Assembly (NCBI GenBank): GCA_033856515.1
Contig: JAWVEY010000048.1
Coordinates: forward strand, 103,832-167,831
Origin: JALZKA01 sp033856515
GTDB taxonomy: Bacteria > Actinomycetota > Thermoleophilia > Solirubrobacterales > 70-9
Length of the DNA stretch: 64,000 nucleotides
Direction of reading: 5' to 3'
Below, one piece after another: positions 57,287 through 64,000 of the stretch. Positions within the stretch are counted from its first letter, which is position 1. The number at the start of each line of letters is the position of its first letter. The notes under the pieces are model-generated. The model was not told where the DNA came from and searched no databases. It saw only the letters and a list, made by a program, of their open reading frames with translations. The position numbers and the translations under genes were made by a program.

Positions 57287-57847
57287 TTAGGGCAGGCGCT
57301 CCAGCAGATCGCCCAGGATGCGGGCCGTCGCGCCCCAGATGAGGTGGTCGTCGACCACGTAGGTGGGCGTGCGGATCGGAAGCCCGCGGCGGACGAGCCG
57401 GCGCATCGCAAAGCCTTTGCGCAGGTCGGCGATCTCGAAGGCAAGGACGGCCTCCACCTCAGTCGGGCTTACCACGTACTCCAGGTCGGCCTCGATGAGC
57501 CCGACGATGGGGTGGACCTTGAAGTTGGTGACGAAGGTGCCGATCGGCGGCAGTGCGCCGAGCACATCGACGACGCCGGGCTCGAGGCCGATCTCCTCTT
57601 GCGCCTCGCGCAGGGCGGTGCGCAGGTAGCTCTCGCCCTCGTCGCGCCGGCCACCGGGGAACGAGATCTCGCCCGCGTGGCGGCGAAGGTCGTGCCGGCG
57701 CTCGGTGAAGACGAGCCCCGGACGGTCGGGCCAGCCGTACAGCGGCACGAGGACGGCGGCGTCGACGCTGCCGGAGGCATTCATCTCGGCCGCTTCTTCG
57801 AGCGGCAGGAGCGCCTGCGCCAGGGAGTCGCGGGCGGCGTCGTCCAC
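57287..57847 (-). CDS. Nudix hydrolase, CoA pyrophosphatase-like
   Basis: A 186-residue enzyme. GGRRDEGESYLRTALREAQEEIGLEPG is the Nudix box (metal-binding REAQEEIG), and LVFTERRHDLRRHAGEISFPGG just before it is the NuCoA motif of CoA diphosphatases such as NudL. Such enzymes hydrolyse CoA or acyl-CoA to phosphopantetheine and 3',5'-ADP. GTG 57847 is chosen, 5 bp after the stop of the SDR gene; the longer open frame overlaps that gene. Confidence 0.87.
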   Translation of the reverse strand: MDDAARDSLAQALLPLEEAAEMNASGSVDAAVLVPLYGWPDRPGLVFTERRHDLRRHAGEISFPGGRRDEGESYLRTALREAQEEIGLEPGVVDVLGALPPIGTFVTNFKVHPIVGLIEADLEYVVSPTEVEAVLAFEIADLRKGFAMRRLVRRGLPIRTPTYVVDDHLIWGATARILGDLLERLP

Positions 57848-57852
57848 GGCAC

Positions 57853-58653
57853 TCAGATGATCACCTGGACGGTGCCCCCGTCGACTCCCCACGCAACGCC
57901 GCTGACGTACGACGCCGCCTCGGAGCAGAGGAAGACGATCACGGCGCCGATTTCGGCGGGTTCGGCCAGGCGGCCGATCGGGCGGGAGGCGCCAGCGGAT
58001 TCGAACGCCTCGTCGCGCGACGAGGCGCCCGATAGCTCCTTCGACTGGTCGAGAAGGCCGCCGGGCGCCATCCACATCTCGGAAGCGGTGGGACCTGGGC
58101 AGACAGCGTTCACCAGGACGCCGCTGCCGGCGTGGGCATCCGCGAAGACCTTCGAGAGCGAGAGCTCGGCCGCCTTGGCCACCGAGTACTCGGGCATGTG
58201 ACGGGACGGGCGCTTGCCGGCCGTTGAGGAGACGTTCACGACGCGGCCCCAGCCGCGCTCGGCCATGGCCGGGATGGCGGCGCGCATCAGGCGCATCGGC
58301 GCCATCACGTTCAGATCCCACGCTGCCTGCCAGTCCTCGTCGGGCACGTCGTCGAGCTTTCTCCACTTCGCCTGGCCCGCGTTGTTAATCACCACATCGA
58401 GCTGTCCGAAGCGCTCGGTTGCCTCGGCGACGATCCGATCGGCAGCGCCAGCGTCGGTTACGTCAAGCGCGAGCGCCGCGGCCTCGCCCCCTTTGGCTCC
58501 GGTCTCGGCGGCCGCGTTTGCGAGCTCCTCCTCGCCGCGCGCCACCATGAGGACGGACACGCCCTCTTCGCAGAGGCGCTTCGCTACGTCCAGTCCGATG
58601 CCGCGGCTGGCCCCGGTGACGACGCAGGCCTTGCCGTCGAGGCCGAGGTTCAC
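57853..58653 (-). CDS. Short-chain dehydrogenase/reductase
   Basis: A 266-residue classical SDR. VVTGASRGIGLDVAKRL is the TGxxxGIG cofactor site, VINNAGQAKW the NNAG motif, VVNVSSTAG the catalytic Ser region and YSVAK the YxxxK pair; CPGPTASEMW and YVSGVAWGVDGGTVQVI are typical C-terminal segments. Likely a 3-oxoacyl-ACP reductase-like or secondary-alcohol dehydrogenase. GTG start overlaps the OsmC-like gene stop (GTGA), so these genes form one operon: adenosyltransferase, OsmC, SDR, Nudix. Confidence 0.9.
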   Translation of the reverse strand: MNLGLDGKACVVTGASRGIGLDVAKRLCEEGVSVLMVARGEEELANAAAETGAKGGEAAALALDVTDAGAADRIVAEATERFGQLDVVINNAGQAKWRKLDDVPDEDWQAAWDLNVMAPMRLMRAAIPAMAERGWGRVVNVSSTAGKRPSRHMPEYSVAKAAELSLSKVFADAHAGSGVLVNAVCPGPTASEMWMAPGGLLDQSKELSGASSRDEAFESAGASRPIGRLAEPAEIGAVIVFLCSEAASYVSGVAWGVDGGTVQVII

Positions 58654-59051
58654 GTCCCGGACTCGGCCAACTCTGAGACGTTCACGGTGGTCTCGCCCGT
58701 GAGCGCCTTGTGGACGGGGCACTTGCCGGCGATGACCAGGAGCTTCTCGATCTGGCCGGCGTCGAGGTCGGCTGGGAATCGAATGGCGACATCGAAGCGC
58801 GTGGGAACCGGCCCCTCGTAGGTCGTCTCGACCTCGACCTCGAGCTCTCCGACGTCCCAGCCCTTGCGGTCCGCGTACATCTCGACCGTGACGGCCGTGC
58901 ATGCCGCCAGCGAAGCGGCCAGAAGCCGGACGGGGGATGGGCCGGTGTCCGTTCCGCCGGCGCTCTCCGGCTCGTCGGATACGAGCGAGTGTCCGCCTTC
59001 GATCTCGACGTCATGGGCGTAGCCCTCGCGCCTTCGGGCCACTACCCGCAT
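58650..59051 (-). CDS. OsmC/Ohr-family protein
   Basis: A 133-residue OsmC-like peroxide-handling protein. Two conserved cysteines are present: AACTAVTVEMYADRKGWDVGELEVEVE and GKCPVHKAL, with the acidic GTDTGPSPVRLLAASLAACT segment typical of OsmC rather than Ohr. The ATG at 59051 begins 4 bp after the stop of the adenosyltransferase gene. Role: reduction of organic hydroperoxides, from the family. Confidence 0.88.
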   Translation of the reverse strand: MRVVARRREGYAHDVEIEGGHSLVSDEPESAGGTDTGPSPVRLLAASLAACTAVTVEMYADRKGWDVGELEVEVETTYEGPVPTRFDVAIRFPADLDAGQIEKLLVIAGKCPVHKALTGETTVNVSELAESGT

Positions 59052-59055
59052 CGGC

Positions 59056-59622
59056 TCATCCTTCCTTGCCGCGTCCCGCGAACAGCTCGGGATCGTCGAC
59101 ATCGGCGTAGCGCGCCATGGCGAACAGGAGGTCGGATGCGCGGTTGAGGAAGCGAAGGAGGTCCTCGGAGGCGAGCTCGCCGGCTTGGCTGAGCGTCACG
59201 ACGCGGCGTTCGGCGCGGCGGACGATCGTGCGCGCGAGGTCGATGTGCGCCGAGAGCGTCGTGCCGCCAGGCAGGACGAACTTCGGCGGCAGGTCGACCC
59301 GGTCCATGTACTTGTCGATGAGCGGCTCCAGCTCGGCGGCCATCTCGGGCGTGATGCGGCTGACCCCGTCTTCCAGACGCCCAGCGGCCTCGGGCGCGGT
59401 TGCCAGCTCGGCGCCGGCGACGAAGAGCTCGTCCTGGATGCGCAGGATGTCGGCGGCGAGCTCGGAGTCGTCGCCGGTGAGCGACCGGGCGACGCCCAAG
59501 GCGGCGTTCGCCTCGTCGAGCGTTCCATACGCATCCGTGCGCCCGTCGTCCTTTGCGACGCGCCCGCCGTACCAGAGCGACGTCGTCCCGTCGTCGCCCT
59601 TGCGCGTATAGATCCGCGTCAT
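59056..59622 (-). CDS. Cob(I)yrinic acid a,c-diamide adenosyltransferase, PduO type
   Basis: Makes adenosylcobalamin from cob(I)alamin and ATP. The 188-residue four-helix protein has the N-terminal ATP site TRKGDDGTTSLWYG, and RAERRVVTL and LNRASDLLFAMARY near the C-terminus, all PduO/MMAB signatures. TAGCCT lies 6 nt upstream. No cobalamin biosynthesis genes are adjacent, so it may serve salvage or an AdoCbl-dependent mutase elsewhere. Confidence 0.94.
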   Translation of the reverse strand: MTRIYTRKGDDGTTSLWYGGRVAKDDGRTDAYGTLDEANAALGVARSLTGDDSELAADILRIQDELFVAGAELATAPEAAGRLEDGVSRITPEMAAELEPLIDKYMDRVDLPPKFVLPGGTTLSAHIDLARTIVRRAERRVVTLSQAGELASEDLLRFLNRASDLLFAMARYADVDDPELFAGRGKEG

Positions 59623-59628
59623 GGCGCG

Positions 59629-59634
59629 AGGCTA
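59629..59634 (-). promoter_or_regulatory. -10 box of the adenosyltransferase operon
   Basis: TAGCCT on the minus strand ends 6 nt before the ATG at 59622; it overlaps the stop of the DUF1015 gene. Confidence 0.42.
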
Positions 59635-60885
59635 CTCCAGCGGGTTGAAGACGAGCCCGGTGAGAAGCTTGGGGTAGAAGTAGGTGGACTTGGGGGGCAT
59701 CGTCTCGCCTGCGGCGGCGACCGCGCGGACCTGATCGACGGGGGTGGGGCGCATTAGGAAGACGGCGTCTACGCCCTCTCCAAGGCGCCCGATGGCCTCC
59801 TCCGCGGATGCGGTGTAGGCCATGCCTTTCTTGGCCTCGACGTCCTCGGGAGTCATGCCGAGCGCTCCTCGAAGGATGAGCGTCTCGAGGATCGCGGCGT
59901 CCAGGCGGCGGTAGTCCTCCGAGTAGTCCGCAAGCTCCGAGTCCACGGCTTCCGTGTCCTTGAGGCGTAGGCGAAATCCGCGCTTGAAGTGCGCGTCGAC
60001 GTAGCCGAACACTCCGACCCCTTCTTCGCCTGCCGGGTCGAGGTCTTCGAGCGTGACCTCCTCGATCTCGAAGTGCTCGCGAAGCGCTGCGGCGATGGCC
60101 TCCTGCTTCGCGGAGTCGCCGAGGTCCGTCAAAAGGCGGTGGTAGCCGAAGACGGTGAGGCCAGGGTCTTCAAGGGAGACGAGCGCCATGAGCGTGTAGC
60201 GGTGATCGCCGTTGCCGCCGACCTCGTCGGCGTAGGTGCGTGCGGTCTCGTAGCGATGGTGGCCGTCGGCGATGAGGAGCTCAGAGGATGAGAGCTCGTC
60301 CTGGACGGCCGCGATCACGGCCGGATCCGTGACGCGCCAGATGCGGTTGATGGTGCCGTCGGCGTCGGTGGCCTCGCCCCACGGTTCGCCCTCGGCGGCG
60401 GCCTTGAAGTAGGGCCAGACATTTCCTTCGTGGAGGGAGAAGATGGGGGAGAGGTTGTGGCGCGTCGCCTGGGTCAGGCGCAGGCGGTCCTCCTTGGGAC
60501 CGGGCTGGGTGCGCTCGTGAGGACGGACCAGACCTGGGCCGTAGTGGGTGACCCGCACTCGGCACAGAAAGCCTCGGCGGGTGTACCGCGAGCCGTCCGG
60601 TCCCTCGTACTCCTGCTCCAGCGCCCAGAGCGCCTCCTCGCTGTCAGCGGCGAGGATGCCCTGGAGCGTCCAGTTCTCCAGCGTCTCGGCTGCGTGTGCG
60701 TACGGGTCTCGGCCGCCGGGAGAGACGGGCAGATCGATCTCGACGACGTTGAAAGGCGAGCGCTCCAGAAGCGCGGCGCGCATGGGCGCGTCGATGACGT
60801 CGTAGGGGGGAGCGACGACGTCGCCGAGGGACGAGACGGAGCCGGGCGAGTAGTGAAGGGCTTTCAGGGGGCGGATCTCGGCCAT
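59632..60885 (-). CDS. DUF1015-family protein
   Basis: A 417-residue cytoplasmic protein of the widespread DUF1015 family. IRPLKALHYSPGSVSSLGDVVAPPYDVI at the start, RRGFLCRVRVTHYGPGLVRPHERTQPGPKEDRL, and ELLIADGHHRYETARTY are the hallmarks; the last motif suggests a ParB-like phosphohydrolase-type active site. Length is normal. The family has been linked to serine kinase-like or D-3-phosphoglycerate contexts in some genomes, but no function can be assigned here. TAGCCT lies 9 nt before the ATG. Confidence 0.92.
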   Translation of the reverse strand: MAEIRPLKALHYSPGSVSSLGDVVAPPYDVIDAPMRAALLERSPFNVVEIDLPVSPGGRDPYAHAAETLENWTLQGILAADSEEALWALEQEYEGPDGSRYTRRGFLCRVRVTHYGPGLVRPHERTQPGPKEDRLRLTQATRHNLSPIFSLHEGNVWPYFKAAAEGEPWGEATDADGTINRIWRVTDPAVIAAVQDELSSSELLIADGHHRYETARTYADEVGGNGDHRYTLMALVSLEDPGLTVFGYHRLLTDLGDSAKQEAIAAALREHFEIEEVTLEDLDPAGEEGVGVFGYVDAHFKRGFRLRLKDTEAVDSELADYSEDYRRLDAAILETLILRGALGMTPEDVEAKKGMAYTASAEEAIGRLGEGVDAVFLMRPTPVDQVRAVAAAGETMPPKSTYFYPKLLTGLVFNPLE

Positions 60886-60894
60886 GTCGGCGGC

Positions 60895-60900
60895 AGGCTA
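60895..60900 (-). promoter_or_regulatory. -10 box of DUF1015 gene
   Basis: TAGCCT on the minus strand ends 9 nt before the ATG at 60885. Confidence 0.42.
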
Positions 60901-60904
60901 GCTA

Positions 60905-62554
60905 TCAAGCCAGTCGTCGCTCAAAGGTCGTTTCAAGCGACTCTTCCTCGGTCTCGCCCGGCTTCGTCTTCTCGAGCTTGATCTCTGACTTGCGGCCCTC
61001 GATGTGGATGGTTGCGACCTGGTTGTCGAAGTACGGCCCCTCGGCGAAGCGCCAGCGCAGGTCAGGATCAGGAACGCCCGCGGATTTGGCCAAGGCGCGA
61101 GTGAGGGCTTCAACCGGCTTCGTCGTCGCGAGGCGGATAACTCGGCGCTCCGTCGAGTCGAGCGGGTTCCGGAACGGTGAACAGACGGCTTGGTAGACGG
61201 CGCTCTTGACCCCGGCCGAGCGGGGAAAGGCGACCTCGGCAAGGTAGGCGTGGTGGACGTCGCCGGAGCAGATGACGATCGTGGCGGGAGGCTCGCCCCA
61301 TTCGCCCGAGCCGGCACGGCGCAGGAACTCGGTCATCTTCTTGAACGAGAAGCCGAACGCCGACCAGTGGTCGAAGTCAACGGAGCGCCGCATCTTCTCG
61401 CCGAGCTTCGAACCGGAAGAGCCCCACGCCTTCCCCTCCACGACCTTCTCGTTCCAGGCCTCGAGCCAGTGAAAGGAGTGCGTGAGGAGGAACGGGTCGG
61501 AGGCGCCGATGAGGAGGTGGTCGAAGTCGCCCTTCGCCTTGTCCCACACCCAGTCGCGCTCCTCGTCGTCGAAGATTGAGCGGCGGTCCTTCTCGAGCAC
61601 GCGGCCGCCGCGGTTGTCCATGACGATTACGCGGGTCCGGCAGAGGTCGCGATAGAAGCTCCACCTGATCCCGTCGCGGTTGTTGTGGGCACGGTTCGCG
61701 TAGTCCATGACGACCTCGGTCGCGTCGTCTCGGTTTTCGCGCGCCTCGTTCCACGTCCGGTCCTCCGAGAGCTCTGAGGGGGAGAGGTTGCCCATGTGCT
61801 GATAGAGCCAGTAAGTCGAGAAGCCGGCGACGAGGCGCTTCTGCCACCACTCCTTCTGCTCCATCTCCTCGACCCACGTGCGCGAGATGTTCCAGTCGTC
61901 CGACATGTCGTGGTCGTCGATGACCATGGCCGTCGGGATCGTCGAGAAGAGCCAGCGCACGAGCGGGTCGGTCCACGACTCGCGATAGAGGTGCGTGTAC
62001 TCCTCGAAGTCGAGGACCTCCTCACCAGGCTCCTTCGAGGTGTCGCGGCGTGAGCGGATGAACTCGCGGGTCTTGGGCGAGCCCTCGTCCACGTAGACCT
62101 GGTCGCCCAGGAGCAGGAGAAGGTTCGGCCAGCGGCTCTTCGGGTCGCGGATGAGCTCCTTGGCGAGCACGTGAAGAGCGTCGACCTCGCGTCCCTCGTC
62201 GTGCTCGTCCTGGGAGTGGGTGTGAGGCGCCTCGTGCGGGACCGCCATGCGGCACGAGCCGAAGGAGACGCGCAGCTCGGTGTCCTCGGAGATGGTGCGG
62301 ATGCACGGCGGCGGCAGCTCGGAATCCGGGTCGGGCCACGCCAACTCGCCGTCGAGATTGACCTCATAAGCGTTCTCCGAGCCCGGCTCGAGGTCGTGGA
62401 TGCAAACGAGCGCATAGTGGTGGCCCTCTACGCAGAAGGTCGGCTCGGTGAAGCCGAGCACCTCGACCTCGCAGGCCTCGTCTGTTTCGACCCAGACGGT
62501 CGCCTGAGTTTCGTCCGCGTAGCGGAGCATCGGTCCCACGATCACTTCGGGCAT
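60905..62554 (-). CDS. PhoD-like alkaline phosphatase/phosphodiesterase family protein
   Basis: A 549-residue metallophosphatase-like protein. An N-terminal beta-sandwich (residues 1-90) is followed by LRVSFGSCRM, LLLLGDQVYVDE, VIDDHDMSDDWN and ICSGDVHHAYLAEVAFP, which match the metal-binding motifs of PhoD-type enzymes. It has no signal peptide, so unlike secreted PhoD it is probably cytoplasmic. GVPDPDLRWRFAEGPYFDNQVATIHIEG near the end is common in the actinobacterial subgroup. It is divergent from the DUF6328 gene, with a short shared promoter region. Confidence 0.87.
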   Translation of the reverse strand: MPEVIVGPMLRYADETQATVWVETDEACEVEVLGFTEPTFCVEGHHYALVCIHDLEPGSENAYEVNLDGELAWPDPDSELPPPCIRTISEDTELRVSFGSCRMAVPHEAPHTHSQDEHDEGREVDALHVLAKELIRDPKSRWPNLLLLLGDQVYVDEGSPKTREFIRSRRDTSKEPGEEVLDFEEYTHLYRESWTDPLVRWLFSTIPTAMVIDDHDMSDDWNISRTWVEEMEQKEWWQKRLVAGFSTYWLYQHMGNLSPSELSEDRTWNEARENRDDATEVVMDYANRAHNNRDGIRWSFYRDLCRTRVIVMDNRGGRVLEKDRRSIFDDEERDWVWDKAKGDFDHLLIGASDPFLLTHSFHWLEAWNEKVVEGKAWGSSGSKLGEKMRRSVDFDHWSAFGFSFKKMTEFLRRAGSGEWGEPPATIVICSGDVHHAYLAEVAFPRSAGVKSAVYQAVCSPFRNPLDSTERRVIRLATTKPVEALTRALAKSAGVPDPDLRWRFAEGPYFDNQVATIHIEGRKSEIKLEKTKPGETEEESLETTFERRLA

Positions 62555-62630
62555 GTCGTACGTCTACCCGGAAGGGCTGGGGGCGAGTCACATGCTTGGC
62601 GAGGGCGTGGCCGGGTATGTGTTGTCAAGA

Positions 62631-63134
62631 ATGGGCGAGGAAGCTGCGACGGGGAGGTCGGAGGGCGATGGCGAGGAGTCACGCTCAGAAAGGGTCAACC
62701 GGGAGCTCATCGAGCTGCTCAACGAACTCCGTGTCGCTTTGGTGGGCGTGCAGGTGCTGTTCGCGTTCCTACTGGCGGTCCCGTTCGCGCAGGGATTCGC
62801 CGATGTCACGAACCTCCAGAAGGCGCTCTACTTCGTGGTCCTTTGCGCGACGGCGATCGCATCGGCGCTTCTCGTTGCCCCCTCGGCCTATCACCGCATC
62901 AACTTCAGAGCCAAGGACAAGGAGCAGATGCTCCGCACCTCGAACGGCCTGATGATCAGTGGCCTTGTGTTCGTGGCCGTCTCGATCATCGGTTCCGTTG
63001 TACTTATCGCCGACTTCATCTACGGCTCGACTGCAACGACGACGGCCTGCGGCGTGGTTGGCGTCGCGCTCTTCGTGGGCTTGTGGTTCGTGCTCCCGGT
63101 CTCACGGCGGGACCCGCAACAGACGCCGGACTGA
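62631..63134 (+). CDS. DUF6328-family membrane protein
   Basis: A 167-residue membrane protein with four helices. ELLNELRVALVGVQVLFAFLLAVPFAQGFADV, QKALYFVVLCATAIASALLVAPSAYHRINFR, GLMISGLVFVAVSIIGSVVLIADFI and CGVVGVALFVGLWFVLPV match the actinobacterial DUF6328 family of unknown function. ATG 62631 is chosen; a start at 62553, overlapping the divergent gene's ATG, would add 26 unlikely residues. Function unknown. Confidence 0.78.
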   Translation: MGEEAATGRSEGDGEESRSERVNRELIELLNELRVALVGVQVLFAFLLAVPFAQGFADVTNLQKALYFVVLCATAIASALLVAPSAYHRINFRAKDKEQMLRTSNGLMISGLVFVAVSIIGSVVLIADFIYGSTATTTACGVVGVALFVGLWFVLPVSRRDPQQTPD

Positions 63135-63156
63135 CGTCTCAGAATTGAACCGGCGA

Positions 63157-63230
63157 TCGGGGCGACTGGATTTGAACCAGCGACCTTCTGCTCCCAAAGC
63201 AGATGCGCTACCAGGCTGCGCTACGCCCCG
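63157..63230 (-). tRNA. tRNA-Pro (anticodon TGG)
   Basis: 74 nt on the minus strand. Acceptor arms CGGGGCG and CGCCCCG pair fully, followed by discriminator A; D-arm GCGCAGCCTGGTAGCGC; anticodon loop TTTGGGA between TCTGC and GCAGA; T-arm with GGTTCAAATCC. CCA is not encoded, so the CCA-adding enzyme at 15038 would be needed. Confidence 0.95.
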
Positions 63231-63299
63231 CGGCTAGGCCAGTGTAGTTCTGGGTAACGTCGAACCAGACTTCGATTCCAAGAGGAGGTAACGAGCAAC

Positions 63300-63644
63300 A
63301 TGGTGGACTTCAAGAAGCTGAGCGCACAGGCGAAGGACCTCGTCGAAAAGCGGGGTGGGACCGACGCGCTCAAGAAGGATGCCGCTGAGCTCGCGGAGAT
63401 CGCGAAGGGCAAGGGCAGCCTCTCCGACAAGGCGAAAGCGGCCGCCGCTGCGCTCAAGGACTCTGGCGCCAAGGACCCCGCGGAGCCCGCCGCTGCCGCT
63501 GCGCCGGCAGCCGACGCCGGACCCAAGCCTGACCCCGCGGCACCCGCTCCCGGTGAGGATGCCGACGCCGAGCACGCGGAGCGCAAGGCCGAGCGGCGCA
63601 AGGAGCGGGCCGAACGCAAGGCCGGGAGCCAGGATCCGGCTTAG
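63300..63644 (+). CDS. Small charged protein of unknown function
   Basis: A 114-residue protein. The N-terminal half is a Lys/Glu/Ala-rich helix (MVDFKKLSAQAKDLVEKRGGTDALKKDAAELAEI), the middle is Ala/Pro-rich (AAAAAPAADAGPKPDPAAPAPG) and the end is a highly charged helix (HAERKAERRKERAERKAG). The N-terminus loosely resembles the MT0933/Rv0909-type small antitoxins, but no toxin gene is next to it. It has a strong GAGGAGG ribosome-binding site 11 nt before the ATG. Possible nucleic-acid-binding protein; not recognised. Confidence 0.6.
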   Translation: MVDFKKLSAQAKDLVEKRGGTDALKKDAAELAEIAKGKGSLSDKAKAAAAALKDSGAKDPAEPAAAAAPAADAGPKPDPAAPAPGEDADAEHAERKAERRKERAERKAGSQDPA

Positions 63645-63664
63645 TAGGGCTACGCTCGCCCTGA

Positions 63665-63738
63665 GCCCCCGTAGCTCAGCTGGATAGAGCGCCGGCCTTC
63701 TAAGCCGGATGTCGCAAGTTCGAGTCTTGCCGGGGGTA
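63665..63738 (+). tRNA. tRNA-Arg (anticodon TCT)
   Basis: 74 nt. Acceptor arms GCCCCCG and CGGGGGT (a terminal G-U pair), discriminator A; D-arm AGCTCAGCTGGATAGAGC; anticodon loop CTTCTAA between CCGGC and GCCGG; T-arm AAGTTCGAGTCTT. CCA is not encoded. Confidence 0.94.
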
Positions 63739-63743
63739 TAAAA

Positions 63744-63760
63744 CGGCCCGCGAGGGCCCG
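63744..63760 (+). terminator. Possible hairpin after tRNA-Arg
   Basis: GGCCC, loop GCGA, GGGCC form a 5-bp stem between the two tRNA genes; without a T-run this is weak evidence for termination. Confidence 0.25.
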
Positions 63761-63786
63761 CATCCCGCGCTACATTGGGAGTCCGC

Positions 63787-63860
63787 GGTGGGCGTAGCTC
63801 AGTTGGTAGAGCTCCTGGTTGTGGTCCAGGTGGTCGCGGGTTCAAGTCCCGTCGCTCACC
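63787..63860 (+). tRNA. tRNA-His (anticodon GTG)
   Basis: 74 nt including the extra G-1 that pairs with discriminator C73, diagnostic of histidine tRNA. Acceptor GTGGGCG/CGCTCAC, D-arm AGCTCAGTTGGTAGAGCT, anticodon loop TTGTGGT between CCTGG and CCAGG, T-arm GGGTTCAAGTCCC. CCA is not encoded. Confidence 0.95.
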
Positions 63861-63902
63861 CTCAGCGAGTTCGCGCTCGCACCCATGAGTGGGCCTCAGC
63901 GG

Positions 63903-63908
63903 TAGCGT
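63903..63908 (+). promoter_or_regulatory. -10 box of the last gene
   Basis: TAGCGT ends 7 nt before the GTG at 63916. Confidence 0.38.
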
Positions 63909-63915
63909 TGCCCGC

Positions 63916-64000
63916 GTGGACAAGGCTTCGACCCGCGCTGATTTCCCCCACGTCCGGGCGATCCCGACGCGGTGGCGCGACAACGACACGTACGGGCACG
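63916..64000 (+). CDS. Acyl-CoA thioesterase-like (4HBT hot-dog) protein, N-terminus only
   Basis: The window ends 28 codons into this gene. HVRAIPTRWRDNDTYGH matches the start of 4-hydroxybenzoyl-CoA thioesterase/YbgC-type hot-dog enzymes, with the catalytic Asp in RWRDNDTYGH. GTG start with TAGCGT 7 nt upstream. The identification rests on this one motif. Confidence 0.6.
   Translation, partial: MDKASTRADFPHVRAIPTRWRDNDTYGH

Overview
This is a 64 kb, very GC-rich, almost fully coding chromosomal segment from a high-GC Gram-positive bacterium. The gene set fits an actinobacterial lineage, most plausibly Thermoleophilia/Solirubrobacterales: a GuaB3-type IMPDH relative, an LPxTG surface protein, a DrrA-like ABC exporter, an A2-type haem-copper oxidase, and AbiEi/DUF559 and DUF6328 proteins. 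That placement is inference from family content, not from a marker comparison. No rRNA, CRISPR array, insertion sequence or prophage is visible.

Layout. 1-3 kb: purine synthesis (guaB3-like end, guaA) with a family 2 glycosyltransferase. 3-5.5 kb: a secreted beta-helix protein and a sugar epimerase. 5.5-16.5 kb: a housekeeping run with rplM, rpsI, glmM, glmS, a DUF3352 lipoprotein, acpS, nnrD, alr and a CCA-adding enzyme, so ribosome, UDP-GlcNAc/peptidoglycan precursor and tRNA functions lie together. 16.5-26 kb: HIT and crotonase genes, a second beta-helix protein, a lone infA, an AbiEi/DUF559 gene bracketed by two 51-bp hairpin repeats, a DrrAB-like ABC operon and a lactate-oxidase-like flavoenzyme. 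26-41 kb: a respiratory island with a complete aa3-type oxidase (coxB, coxA, a UspA-like gene, coxC), a dihaem cytochrome lipoprotein, ctaB and ctaA. 41-54.5 kb: membrane proteins, a thioredoxin-reductase-like enzyme, two tandem lysyl-oxidase-like secreted proteins, a fatty-acid beta-oxidation block and a sortase-type surface protein. 54.5-64 kb: thiolase, Nudix, SDR, OsmC, cobalamin adenosyltransferase, DUF1015 and PhoD-like genes, then tRNA-Pro, tRNA-Arg and tRNA-His.

Most striking observation. Beside ctaA and ctaB lies a second subunit II/subunit I pair (37793-40566, minus strand) that is intact and clearly homologous to a haem-copper oxidase. Its subunit I has lost all six histidines that bind haem a, haem a3 and CuB, and its subunit II has lost the CuA cysteines. 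The neighbouring canonical oxidase keeps all of them. This looks like a metal-free paralogous complex with a role other than oxygen reduction.

Two genome-scale patterns stand out. First, about thirty operon-leading genes have a TANNNT box 6 to 11 nt upstream of the start codon and no Shine-Dalgarno sequence, which suggests pervasive leaderless transcription and helps choose starts. Second, three families of short odd-length palindromes with a central A/T (GTGCCWGGCAC, GGGGTCWGACCCC, AAGGGGACWGTCCCCTT) are scattered between genes and also sit in frame inside four proteins.
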